From contig OY720098.1 of the NCBI GenBank assembly GCA_963082875.1, positions 15,686,001 through 15,750,000 on the forward strand: DNA of 64,000 nucleotides, read 5' to 3'. Shown here in pieces: positions 1-13,000 of the stretch; the stretch's first letter is position 1; each line of letters begins with the position of its first letter. Under the pieces are notes generated by a model that was given only the letters and a program-made list of their open reading frames with translations, made no database searches and was not told the DNA's origin. This stretch comes from Corella eumyota (lineage: Eukaryota > Chordata > Ascidiacea > Phlebobranchia > Corellidae). Both the position numbers and the translations under genes were made by a program.

Positions 1-1885
1 CTCAAAACATTCGGGCGTGATATGGTTAAATATAGGCTTCAAAAACTGGCTTTTCAACTGAAATAAATGCCACAACATGTCGTAGTCGTTCAAGCAAATA
101 CTGGGTGTCTTTTAATATTTAGAAAGGACTGATATGCTGACGTCAGCGCTAGATTGTTGAAACCGGTTAAAACAGGCTGAAGTTACACCAAAGGAATTTT
201 ATTTTGAATTGCCGGCACCACTGCTTTTATCAATAATAAAACCGTGTATCAATTAGGTACGGTATGCCAGCAAGCTGCAAATACGTTCCAAGTCAAGTAG
301 AATAACAAGAGGTTTTAACAAACATGCTTGAGCGTCAAAAACCTGTGTTTGCGGTCCTTGCGCTGACCGGTCATTCGGATGTTTTATATCGACTTTATGG
401 CACTCTACTGGTAGGCCAGATAAGAAAAACAAGGAGACCTTTTATAAGGGCTAATGTGAGCTTTTTACGATAAAAACAAGCGGCTTGCGTCAACAAGTGT
501 ATCTTTTTCGCAGAGAGAAGTTGGCCAAGCGGACAATCTAATCAGAGAGCCGCAGTGGGATTACCTCGTTGTAGTGCCGCTGGGAGCCGAAAAAACTCAT
601 TTCTTACGTTTAAAGTGGCCCGTATTTGCGCAATGCCCTCGCGAAACCGAGTTGATTAAAATCAATTTCTTGCCTAAATCAAATAACTTTTCTTGTGTTC
701 TCATTTCAAGCGTTAAACTTAAATTGACTTAGGATTTATTAAAAGTTAAAAGGAAAAGGAACATATTGTTGTTGTATGGCTTGAGAATAGGAACTTATAC
801 GTCATCAATTCAGGTCTACAATATCGTTCCACCTGGTCATCATGCGATATTTTTTCGCTTAAACGCTGGTTGAACTAATAAATCGTATTTCGATGTGCCA
901 AAAAAAGGATTTCTCAAAGCCAATTACATACTCGCTTCGTTGGAAAACACAGGTTTTGCTGGTTAATTTCGTACGGTCGTGTTCGTTTAGGCCTAAGTTA
1001 CAGCAACACAAAGTTGAGCATACAGCGGAAATGCCTTCGAGTTGCCGAAGTTATTGTATGTGTGTGTGGTGACATACGCTGTACAGTCATTCTAATATAT
1101 CGCAGCGATAACGACGAAACGAGAGGTTTTCAAAACACAACAAAAAACACATAAGCCCAATATCAGACGACAATTTCGTGGACAGCTTAAGTCAGCGTGG
1201 CTTACTTTACGCGCCTGTGAACCGATATGAAACGGTGTAGATTGCCAGTCTGTATGAATTACCGGCGCTGTACTCGATTTCGTAACAACAACAAATGAGG
1301 AATTGTAAAGAAAATTCCGATTAATTTGAGGGGTCTCGTCTTACGTTTAACACACTAAGCCAGTTTCCTAAATGATCGTCAATGGAATGGTGGGTGGGGA
1401 AATAATTAAAAAAAGCGTCGCCTGAAATGATATTCAACACTGATTTACAAGCCCAAAATGCTAGGAAAAATAACCCAGATAAAAAAGTTTAAAAATTGAT
1501 CAACAGCCTACAAAATCACCAACAAAAAAGTCTTAAAATCAAGCATCCGTAAACACTTGGTTTAACAATCTACCCATAAAACACCATGTTAGGATATTCT
1601 TAAATACCTAAGTGTATTTAGTATGCAAAATACTGACATTAAAACGTCTTGGTTTATGATGTGTAAATCACGTAGATTTACGGTTTGTTACATGAGGTAT
1701 CGTGGTTTATATTACGTCATAGATTAGCTAAAGCGTTAACATCTTTCCTCGGCTAATGTAATGGTAAGCACAACAATAAGTACTGTTGTAAAATGCGATC
1801 TTGCATAATACTTGTAGTTTATACCCGAATACCCTTTGGTATAATCCGCGAATCGTGTGTACTTTACCGAGCCCCAAAAATGTTA

Positions 1886-2097
1886 GGGCCGTGAAAGTAA
1901 TAAGAAACTTGTCAGGAACCGTAAAATTAACGTTCTTTAAAAACCGTGAAAGTAATAAGAACAATGTACACTTAATATCGCGATTTTTAAATTAAGATAA
2001 TACCCAATATCTTAAAGTATAGTAATTATCAAGTTAAAGTATATATATATTTTAAAGAACCGTAAAAGTAACGAGTTAACTTAAGGACCGTAAAGAA
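1886..2097 (+). repeat. Cluster of short CCGTRAAAGTAA-like repeats
   Basis: Within about 210 bases a motif close to AACCGTRAAAGTAAYRAG appears at roughly 1886, 1916, 1942, 2057 and 2086. The copies at 1889 and 1944 share 18 identical bases. Spacing is irregular, so this is not a simple tandem satellite. Single related copies lie elsewhere in non-coding DNA of the window, for example near 11.48, 15.33, 37.31 and 37.33 kb on plus, and 35.2, 38.45 and 43.89 kb on minus. Confidence 0.6.
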
Positions 2098-2841
2098 CAC
2101 ATAAGCTGTAAAATCCGCAAGCGGTATGTAATTGTCGCAATCTAAGGCGGCAAAGTAAAGGTGCTTTGTTTAAAACGACCTCGTAAAATTGCTTGGTCGA
2201 ACCTATTACGATAACGCTGTAATAATTCCTACGTCAGACCTCAAAAATTTGCACCTGCCATATTCTATTGTCCAGGGATTCGAGCAATTCCCGCGTTTAC
2301 AACACATCGAACAATAACAAGTTCAACGCAGCAAAAAATAAGGCGCAATTTCTTATGAAAAGCAACATGTATTAAGTTAATATATGCAATTACTATCTCA
2401 ACATGTAGTGACGCAGTTTGAATTGTCAGCGTTTTAAAGAATATTTTTTAATCTTTTATTGAGCTCCAATTTTTAAGTCATAGACGTAAATCGCCAGGCC
2501 AATGCAATATATATTTAAAATAAACAACATAAGGCATTAAATGGTTTGCCCCAAAAAACGCAAAACGCTTTATATTATTTTTATTGCTTAACTATACGAG
2601 AAAAAATTAACCTTTAGTTGAGCCACGTCATGTATATTTAAACTGGTCGTTTATTTTAATTGTGTTAACTTACATTTGAAGTGTTCAGCCACAAAAACTA
2701 GCAAAAACTAGCCTGTAAGTTACGCGAGCTATCGGCGAAAAGTCAATAAAATGTCATAAACTCGAGCGTTATTAAAAACCCTCGCTTTTATAATAGCTAT
2801 AAATGTTGGTCAGTGCTTATCCCTCGCCCAAATAGAACGCT

Positions 2842-2863
2842 GTCGTCGTCGTCGTCGTCGTCG
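2842..2863. repeat. GTC trinucleotide microsatellite
   Basis: About seven tandem GTC units run directly into a short segment (2863-2879) that is nearly repeated 400 bases further on (3263-3279, two mismatches in 17). No open frame with other support surrounds it. Confidence 0.85.
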
Positions 2864-5800
2864 GGCAAAGTGTACAGATCATGAATTCTTTATCGGTTCA
2901 GACACGGCAATTTCGCGTTCGCGAGTCCCATTGTGTGACGTCACTGGCCATTTGTATTCTAAAGCGCGGTTTGTTAAGAACCAAGGGAGCGCCGAAAGAG
3001 AGTAAAAAATAAACTTCTTTTATATTACAATTACAGGCTCGCTGGCGAGGCCAAAACGCCCGGCAAAGTTTTATACAAACAATTATTGGCAAGCGCTGCT
3101 GATCGGGCCCTATCTTGATATAATACAGCTGCCCGGCGCGTACAATACGCGATTTTATTATACTCCATACATAACACTGGGCCGAGCCCCGAAATACTAT
3201 CAACGACGGAAATGGATTACCAATGTAACTGGACACCCGTGCTGAGGTCTAGTATTTGTCGCGGGCAAAGCCTACAGATAATTTCTAAACTCGACCGTGT
3301 TTGGGACAAGATGTACGACAACATCGCAACGTTGTAATCTAGAAACAATTTTATTGTGGTGCGCCGAGCGAAAACCAAAAATAAAACACATTGTGAGCGT
3401 GTATTTGGGTAAATATACATCATCTTGCCCTAATAAAACAGGAGTTTTTAAGCACAAAATCTATTTGACCGAAATCCCAAATTTCAAAAACGATATTTCG
3501 CCGCAATTTAAGTCAATAGTTCTTTTTAGAAAAAGAGAGGGGTTTTAGGGTAAGTGGGTGTTAACAAAAAATGCCTCATAGCCTTTAAAACAGCCATCGG
3601 CCCATCCAGTAAAACGGTTTTTAAGTAATATGACAGAAACCTGGTTAAAACATATCATTGGGTAAAAAAATTTCGATAATGCCAAACCGAGGAAAGTAAC
3701 CAAATTGCCTTAAAAATAGGTGTTGCAGCTAACCGTACAGCAGTTACTAGCTAAGCACACTTTCACAGTGACGTCATAATCCAAACAAGAACGAACGGTG
3801 CTTCGTAACAAAATCTTGTTATCGCCTGTTAAATAAACTCAACCGATTACAAGCTAACTTTTTACATAAAGAATTCTTAAAAACAAAGTCAAAAAAGTAT
3901 GCGTTATTACGTTTAAATGTTTTGGTATAATTGGTTTTGCGTTTTTCGTTAATTAAAATAATATTTATTCGTTGTGACTTGTCTGTAATCAAAAAAAGCC
4001 GCTTGTTTAATCAGATTTTAGTCCGAAATCGTTACAAAACTGCGGTCAGCCAACGGTTCTAATCGTACGCTTAAACAAAAATGACTACATGCTTTATGTA
4101 AAATTATTTATAAAAAATGGGCATTTGAATTTTAGTATTAAAGTCAAGACTGTGAAAATAATTAAATTGTCATTGTAATAAAGTAATAAATTTTAACACT
4201 TTTACATATTAATCAATAACAAAAAATCGGATGTGTAATATATGGACGATATAGATTCTAATTGTCAACTAATATGTAAATAAGATCATTATGCTACTAT
4301 TGTAAACGATACAATCATCAATTATTAAAAACAGACAAGGCTTAATAACATGCTAGTAGTAACAACCGTTAAACATATAAAATTATTAATATATGTGATT
4401 GCGTCCTTATGAATTTTGATAGCCTATCGCTTGTTTAAATTTACTATTATCAATTCGCTTGCAAAAAATAGTTCCGCCTAATCAAACAGGGCTAACATTT
4501 GGATTTTGAAAAGGAAATCAAAAATTTGCTCGGTCTTTTGAATGCCAATCAAAAACAACAGCTTGACCAGAAGGTATATTTTGTCGGCAGCGTTATATTG
4601 AAATTATCGTATGTCAGGAAATAGAGGAATTCAAACAATATTGTTAGGCCTAAATAAAGTTGGGCAAATTATCCATTGCGCTAAATCTAAACGCTTTTAG
4701 CCTAGCTTTGGGCTGCGCCTTCAGTTTATTCAAAAGCTCGTTGTTAGCCGGGCAATTACCAACTAAATATACCTAAAATTTAAACAATGGCCACGTCTTA
4801 ACAACAGGGGGGCAATGTGCTGTAAGGGGGAGTTAAGTGTGTGCTTGCGACAACGACAACTATACATAATTGCCCGTCGTAAAATAGCTATACGATTTCG
4901 CAATTGGCGGTTGTAAGATATACCTAAAGAAATTTACTGTGCTCTTTAAAACAGACTTCGTCATTCAATGCCGATTTGTGTTAACGAAAGCCCTTGAAAA
5001 TCGGAATCCAAGAGTGTTAAAATTAAAAACGTTGGGCAATTTTGTTCTCCGTTGCTGCGAAATAGAGTTGAGTGCTGCTACAGAAATTTTGGAGCCGATT
5101 CGCTAAACAAAAATGCTAGCCACTCGATACAGCAAAGATTAAAATAACAGGGAAACCACAAAAAGGTCATTTTCGTTGCAACAAGCCTTTGTTTTTGGTC
5201 GAGCGCCCGGCCATTGCTGTCTCTCTTATTGTAAATTGTATTGCTAAAATATCAATTGTAGGACATAGTAATTAAAAACAAAAACTAAATTTAAAAAAAG
5301 CGGTTTATTGAAATTTCTATAACAAAAAACTAAAAACCACAGAAAATAAACAATTTCGCAATTTCAATTAAATTCAAATGTTCATTGAAATTGTGGTTAA
5401 CTTCATACAAATATAATGTCCCTATAACATACAGGTATATTGTGTTAAGGTAATCAGAATGGGCTTGTCTTGTAATTCAATCAAAAACCAAACCACTTAC
5501 AAAATCTGTTCCAATTTGAGCTTATTATGTTGAGAAATAAGCACAAATTCAGTAGTTACCAAACAGGGTGTGTTACAAAATGACAAAAGGACAAAAAAGT
5601 AATAAAAAACACATGAATGGGATATTCGAATAAAGTATAACATACTCAATTTTTAGATAGCAATTTGTATACCTATTCTACCCTTACACTTACAAAACTT
5701 TTTCTCAAGCGAAAAAATTATAATCTTTAAGAAATATGATCTGGTTTTGACCTTATACCAATAAATGACATCATCGACAGTATTAAACAACTCAAAATAA

Positions 5801-6487
5801 AACCTAAACGGTCATAAGCCTTTAAGAATATTAATACCTCGTTAGCTTAACGTCAATTGTTGTAATTGAAAATAATTAGAAAGGAAAATAAACAGATGGT
5901 CATGTCCAAACTTACACAAGTTAAATGTTATTCGAAATCTTTTGTAAATAAATAGCAGCTTTTTACTGCTGCCTTCAGGGCAGTTTAAAGAATTAATTTG
6001 ATAGTCTGTCCTCCAATTTCCGAAATGCCTTGGTAACTTATGATATACAACGGACCATTTATGATAAGTGATTTTTTATACAAACCAACCATTTTTAATC
6101 GAAAAACACCATGTTACAAGTTATTGAAAAACAGTATTGTAAACGTGTGCCTATTAGTTATTATACAGTAATGGTATTTATGCACATTATATACACACAC
6201 CCTTTTTTTTTTGAAAAATATTTGAACTTAAATTGCTAAGATTTTAATTGCACTACAATAGTATGGCATTTACTTAGACTTTTAGCCAAAAACTCTCTTT
6301 TAGCTTAAAATGACACAAAAATAGCAGTAATTATCACTTAAAGGTAATCGAACACAAAGCAGTTGATTCAATTAAGTCAGAAAAACAATTTTAAAAACCT
6401 AAAAAATTACACAAACCCAGAAACTAACAAGAAGAAGCTAGCTTTTAGAAATTGGTTTGAACAAAATTTAAAAAATCAAAAAACTAC

Positions 6488-7228
6488 CTTTTATGCTGGG
6501 TGAGCTGGGACTTTTTCTGTCACCCCTATCTGGCGAGGAGCGATGGTCCGGTGACCAGCGTTGGTGGTTGCCGGTTTGCCAAGCTGCATTAGATCGAGGC
6601 GTGGGTGAAGAAGAAGGTGATTTGCGAGCGGGACTTCCTTGCAGAAGCTACCAAAATAAAATTGAAGTTTTAGAAAAATTTAAGATACAAAATTGGATTT
6701 TTTTATTTAATTGTTCACAGCCATTGTGAAGTAGTTCCAATTATTAGAGCTTAACCTATTACATTTCTAATAACTAATCTGTTTTTAAAGTAGGATGACA
6801 TTTACCATAGCTGTGTTATTTACCTATTATTGTTGTAAAAGTAATTATTAAATGAAGCGCCTTAACATACCACAGTTAAGTTCCTACTTACATATTTCGT
6901 GTAAATAATACCAATTACTATAAATAATATGGCAAAGTAAAATAACAGATTTTTAATGGCCTTTGTAAAGCTGACTAGCAACTTTACATTTGTGTACGAA
7001 CTGTACGGTATGCTATCATAACTTTAGGATAACAGTACCAGTACAAATTTAGTATGACTCATAACAATAATTTCGTATTTGATTGTATTATGTACAATCT
7101 AGCTTACAGAGATATATATCTGAACAAGGTATTACCTGGAAGGGCTGAGTGGCTCTAATAGGTTGAGGCCTGGGCGTACCACTTTTTCCCAATAAAGACT
7201 TGGTCTTTGGTTTGTCTTTGGAGGCCAT
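6488..7228 (-). CDS. Unrecognised basic Ser/Pro-rich protein, N-terminal exons only
   Basis: Two coding exons are visible on the minus strand: 7228-7136 (31 codons, beginning MASKDKPKTK and ending at donor GTAATA) and 6647-6488 (53 codons plus one base, after acceptor TTTTGGTAG, ending at donor GTAGTT). Phase is kept (0, then 1). The 84 residues are rich in Lys, Arg, Ser, Pro and Gln, with repeated S-P and K-S-P steps, and look intrinsically disordered. I do not recognise the family. ATG at 7228 is the first methionine and the preceding AAAA context is typical. The C-terminal exons were not identified with confidence; two weak candidates below 6488 are discussed under rejected items. The gene is therefore partial in this annotation, either because later exons are short or because they lie left of the window. 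Confidence 0.55.
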
Positions 7229-10065
7229 TTTTATTTCATTGGATTTTACAAACTTTTATTAAAAAACTATATTGATTTGTGTGATCTGTAAAAAAGTATT
7301 GTTTTAGTGTAAAATATAGTTGGTATATATAGTTCTTTTGTAATGTTCTTATAAACACCAAACATTAATAAGACTGTAAAATATGGCTGTTTGAGTAAGT
7401 ATTCTACCAACCTTAATAGTTCAGAATTTTTAGTATTAACTTTTATTTACATTAGAGGAGCTATTAAATTTAGCACAATTTTGCTTATTTTTTATAAAAG
7501 AGTGTAATGGTACTTTTTTAATCCTATTAAGGTATAAAAATTGGCAAAACAACTTCTATTATAACTTATATGATGGGCCTTGTAATAAGTATTTTAATGA
7601 CAATCTATTGATTTTCAAATTAAATATTGATATACAATATCATTTACATTCTGGATCATCAAATATACTGAAAACCTAAAAAAACGGTTTGGTTTTAAAA
7701 TCAGTCACTAAATCATTCATCAGCTTTTTTACTGCTTGTCTATAGTACATCCTATACAGAACGCGTTTGACCAGTAACTTACAGCATATGGTTAAATTAG
7801 AATATATACATTTAAAACAACAATATACATACCTAAATTTAAAAAAAAAAATATATAGATTTTTTACATTAACACTAAATCATTTAAATTCTAGCTTAAA
7901 TTGCTTCTTTTCACTTGCACAAAAAAGTAAGCTATAAATATTGATGTTTGGTTGCTAAATTATTCTAACAGTAAGTTATGATATAAAAACAAAGTTTACT
8001 TTAGTGTATGAAGTTCCTTTTAAAAAAACACAAAGCAGACAATATGGCTATAAAGTTTAGCGTATTCAGGTCATACAATACACATTTTAACAACTTATTC
8101 AGCACAAAACAAATATAGAAAATATCTCAAGTTTTAAGTGCCATAAAGTTGATAATTTTTTGTTTAACATGTCAGCATTTTAATTTACCAAAGGCTAAAT
8201 TAGTGTCAATTTTAGGTATTTTAATTAATAAGTGCTTAGGCGGTTTATATAAAACAATTTTGGTTCTATATCATATTAAATATCAAACTAGGAAAGGGAA
8301 GGAAATAGAAGTGCAACAGCATTTTTATTCCACCATAAGCTAAAGTCTAATAGAAATTCTAGTAAAAAATATTACACTTTTATTTCAAAAACAGTAGGTA
8401 GTTTCATAAAATATTACTTAAATTTGATTGAATAAAGTATCAATAAGGTTCTTAAAAAATATACATCTAAACCAACTATTAAGATATAACAAAGGTTTAA
8501 AAAAAAGAATATACCTTAGTTATTTACAGCTCTATGAAATACAAGCATGGCCTGGCAACATACTGTCTAGGTTTTGATACTAAATTGTAAAAAAACTAGC
8601 ATAAGTATTGCAGAATGTTATAAAAACATGCCATAACAGATATTTTAAACTCTAGGTTTATTTACACTTTCTAAGTCATTCATTTTAAAAAGCGACTAAA
8701 CATTGCCAAAACAGGTTGACTGCAGGTAAAAATGCTTGCTGACATGTTATTTGTTTTTTTGTAATTCTAATAATGCATTTTTCAACATGTACACTATTCA
8801 CTGTTAGAGTGGCTTGTAAGGTTTCTAATGGTCAAATAACGACCAACAAACACCTTAATTGGCGTTTACCCAGAAAATTACATTTCGAATTATGGCAAGT
8901 CGAGACTTGCACTAACGATAAAATCCTACTGTGTGACGAACACCCCGCCTTAGGACAGAGTTAGCTAACAGAAACGAAAACAATATGAAACACAAGTATA
9001 TATTTAACCCTTTCTTGAACAGTTTTAAATATTGACACTGCCGTTATGCGAAAAAACGAAAAATTACAAAACAAACCGTTCACCGACCTTCGTTTTCCAA
9101 GTAATCGTCGTAAAATATGTCTCAAAGAATTTCTGTACCACGTGACTTTCATTCGTTCTTCTTTTCGCTATGGTTCAGTCAGCCATCGTCACGACCCAGC
9201 GAGCAATGATAAAAACAAAAATGTGCGTAAGCGACCACAACCGGCACTTGTTTACTACGTTTGTGACGTCACCTTTACTACAGCGCGTAAAGCGCTTTCG
9301 CGACCCGGTACCGCCCCTGTGTGGTCAACCATTTTCCTATTTTTTTGATAATTTAGAGGCACTTGGCGTTATGAAAACTACAACTTCTTAATATTTACTA
9401 AAACAGTAATTATTAAATTTATTTAAAACTTGCCATATAGGCTTTTATTTTTTAAAATAACGTTACCTCATAGGCAAGACATCACGCCACTCTACGTAGC
9501 TTCGAGATTGCACCATAATGGAATTCTTACAATGTCATCATCAGTTCATGTTGCACCATACGCAAAACAAACTTACTTTGGTTTACTGCTAAGATAACAT
9601 GACAGGAAAACGGGCCTATACTAGAACGGTATTTGTTCTTTTTAAACGCCTTCAGATAAGAAAAAATTCAAGTAAATTCTATTTTATTACAACAAAACAT
9701 TACAAAATCATGTAAAATATTTGTTTTTAATTAGAAAAACCTAAAATTGAAGTCGTAACGAGTATTATTAAATTAAAAATATCTTTTTAAAATAACAAAA
9801 CGTCATTTAGTTAAATAGAACAGGAAAACCACATAATAGCTTAAAACGACAATTCTTTTTGAATTTAACTAACAAACATAACTGACAGAAAATGTCCACA
9901 ATTTAAACAATTAGGTGTATTTTTGTTAGGGTTTTACCATCACTAATTATAATAAAATTGTGTTTATAAAAAAAATATATTTTAATTTAAATTTCTATAA
10001 AAATAAACACTTTTGTGCATTTTTTTAAAAAAATTGTGTAAAATTTTACGAAACAGACAAACTTT
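7229..10065. other. Non-coding stretch with a CpG-rich promoter-like block
   Basis: This separates the 3' end of the STPG2-like gene from the start of the minus-strand gene at 7228. Most of it is AT-rich with nothing I can name. The block at about 8.86-9.33 kb is clearly richer in CpG and holds CACGTG (about 9139) and TGACGTCA (9264), so it may be a promoter or an untranslated first exon for the gene at 7228. A minus-strand AATAAA is present at 9688-9683, a possible poly(A) signal for the STPG2-like gene about 380 bases past its stop. Open frames here (63-100 codons) show no known domain. Confidence 0.4.
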
Positions 10066-13000
10066 TTAGACTCCAAGTAAAAACGCTTGTTTTACAGTCG
10101 AAGTGCGACTGGCTTCCACGGCTGGTGTAACCGGGTTGTGTAATGTAGCGTTAAACGTTCCCTTCAGTAACGTGTTAGCTAATAGAGGGCTAAGTTCATA
10201 TGCGCCAGGTCCTGGCACGTCATTTTTCAAATGCTAAAAAAAACATTCAAAAAAAATGTTGCAAAAAATAAAAGAAAAAAGAATATAGGCCAATAAAATC
10301 TTATTTTAAAATATATAATCCCTCCGTATCAAAATGGATTAAAATAATCGTGAGTAAGATCGTAATAGTATATCTAAAACTACCCATCATTACTTCCCTA
10401 ACTATACAAAACCTAGAGGTTCATATTATTACTATATTAGCTACACATTATGAAATACAATATATTTTGTGATATGCCAGTGATTATAATACTACTATAG
10501 TATAGTCTATACACACGACTAATTTGCACCTGTTTAAACCTTTGATCTTTTGTTACCATAACTGCCAATTTTGCTTTGTCCTTTGCCGCATCTTGTTTAT
10601 ATGTACCTGGGAAAATAAGCAAGATTTGTTAAGAACATTTTGCATTTTTTTAACCTATTTTTTATTTGCGATATGAAAAGGATGACAGTCTAAAGTTAAA
10701 GTTGTAACGCAAACCAGTCTTGGGTTAACTTTAATTAAAAGGCCGTATTATCTGTGATATTCATTTGATCATATGTTTTTTGGCTAGCTGCGAATAAGTA
10801 TTGTTTAAAACTAAACAAAATTGATTAAAATTACCGGGCCCGGGTGTGTCCTTTTCTGGTTGCTTTAACACTACATCTCTGGGTGGTGCAAATCGATTCG
10901 ATGCCGATAGGAAGGCTCGATTTCTCTTAAAACCTTCTTTTGTGCGCGGGACTGTCATGCCCCGGCGATCTTGAGATTTCTTAAACGAATTGGCGACCTC
11001 GTAGGACCCGGGCGGGGGATTCTCTTGAAGAGTCTGCCAATTAAAAAAGACAGGAAATAAGTTAACCGGAAAATAGGGCTACTTTAACATGGTTGTGCAG
11101 CTTAACACTTATATCTATATAGGGGCATCTGGGTATTTTAAGCTGATATCGTTAGTATCTAGGTGTTGGTTTTTTATTTTGACTGACGATGTTAAAAAGC
11201 TATTACCCAAAACGTGAATGTAAGATGAGTTAATTTCGACTAGCAATTAATGTTAACGTTTTTAACTGGTATATCAACAGACAATTGAACTTGAGCCTTT
11301 TTCTATGACCTAATTTAAGGGGCTAAAACGCGTACTATAGTTAATGAGGCATAATTTCAATACAGGTGCAAAATAAAAGTAAGACGCACTTGGCACTTGC
11401 CTTCAAACACCTGCGTTTACACACTTGCCAAATACAAGTGGCTATTAGTAAAAAAATTCTGTGCGTTAAGCTATCCAAGGACCGTAAACAAGATGTAGTT
11501 ACCTTTAAATATTTATTTTAAAAATTACCTGAGCAGCTGGGGCTGATAGCCTGTCACTTAGTGAAGCAAAAGTTGACGTAAGTTGTTTTTTGTATCTCTC
11601 CTCTGCACGTTTAGGCTACAATTAAGCAAAGAAATGTTTCAAAAATTGCATGAACAGTATTGTAAATGAATTAATATGACAAAAACACAAAAAAATGCTT
11701 ATCCACAAATAAAGTTGAGTTTGGCAACCAACTGATATAAAAAAACAACGTTACAGCCTTAATTAAGGGCAACATAATATGTTTATTATTTATCCTAATT
11801 ATTAATCCTGTGTCATTTGGTGTACCTCAGTAAGGATTAGTAACATTTATAAATCCTTACTCAAGAGCTATACATGTAAACACAGCAAATTTTCAACATA
11901 AAAAACGAAGGCCTAGGTTCTTAATTTAAAATTAAATGTTCTAAACACCAACTATGGTGTAAAACTTACTTGATAATGTGAGGGTCCAGGCAAGGCAACT
12001 TCGTGTTTTTGGATAATTGGCATAATTCTTGCTGATGTGGTTCCAAAAGGACCATGTCTTGTACTTTCAAGGTAAGCTTTCTTTAAACTCTCCTGTGCCA
12101 TACCAGTATTAAATATGTTGTAGTGACCAGGGCCTGTATAACAATACATTGTTTACAATAATAAATCGACAAGTACTATACATTTGCAAACTGAATTATT
12201 GGTATATATATTTAAATTTAATATCGCCATTTTATTATAAAGTACATAAAGAGTTTTAGGAAATTTCCTTTAGTTATTGCTTTAACAAAAGGGTCAACTT
12301 TTATTATTCATCAAATTAAATCAAATTGTGTAAAGAAGGCATAAATATAGGCCCACATGATCTTTGGCTCTTAGATACTTCTATGGTTCAATTATTTTTT
12401 TTAAATCCAATGTATTAAAAATCAAAAACAAATATGTAAATTTTATTTACCTGGTGGTAAAACCGAACCCTTTTTGGGTTGAAACCTAACAGCAGTTTGA
12501 CCAAATGGACTTCGTTTCATTCCAGTTATTTTCTTTAAGGCTTCCAGGGCATTCCTGGGATCATTGTAAGCTCCAGGAGACGGAGTTATTCCTTTTTGGT
12601 CACTAAACCTAGAAAAAAATTGTAGAAATTGTCAAAAAATCTTCTTTGCTTGAAATGGTCAATTTTATGGCCTAAACATGAATACTGTTTGCCTTAACCT
12701 AGTTTAAAGTTGCATTTGGCAGTTTAGCATATTATTGTGCCAAATTGCTATATAATTAATTTGGTAATTAGTTTTTGCTTCTCGTCAAAAATTTGTACCC
12801 TTTATAGAGACCTACTCTAAGACACTACAGTATGGAAGCAGTGGGGATCTAACCCAGGACCTCCATGTGTAGTAAAGTCAAGTGTTTTGAACTATTACAC
12901 AATAAAGTTAAATTTTACCTTTTGGCTTGAGACATAAAAGGAGGATGTTCAACTTCCAAACCTTCAACATTTACAGCTGGAGTTTTCTTTAAGAATTGAC

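Larger units (their letters stand above)
1..6487. other. Gene-poor stretch, no supported coding exon
   Basis: I see no gene I can support here. Open frames of about 60-110 codons exist on both strands (for example near 2.9-3.5 kb), but they lack recognisable domains, amphipathic or repeat structure, and coherent splice signals. The stretch holds three copies of the palindrome TGACGTCA (138, 2936, 3769), a GTC trinucleotide run near 2842-2863, and several copies of a short CCGTRAAAGTAA motif between 1.88 and 2.10 kb. It may be intron or 3' sequence of the minus-strand gene that starts at 7228, since that gene's later exons must lie somewhere below 6488. Confidence 0.5.

Noticed and set aside
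2898-3548. Overlapping open frames of 61-112 codons on both strands
   Set aside because: No domain, no sensible splice partners, and frames overlap on opposite strands; consistent with chance openings in a slightly GC-richer patch.
4650-4762. Possible terminal exon of the gene at 7228 (37 codons plus stop, phase-compatible)
   Set aside because: The acceptor (ATATTTAG) is weak, the peptide has no recognisable content, and a second candidate after TTTCTGTAG near 5.07 kb is also phase-compatible. Neither can be chosen from sequence alone.
8773-9391. Plus-strand open frames of 63-100 codons
   Set aside because: No known domain and overlapping frames; better explained by the CpG-rich promoter-like composition.
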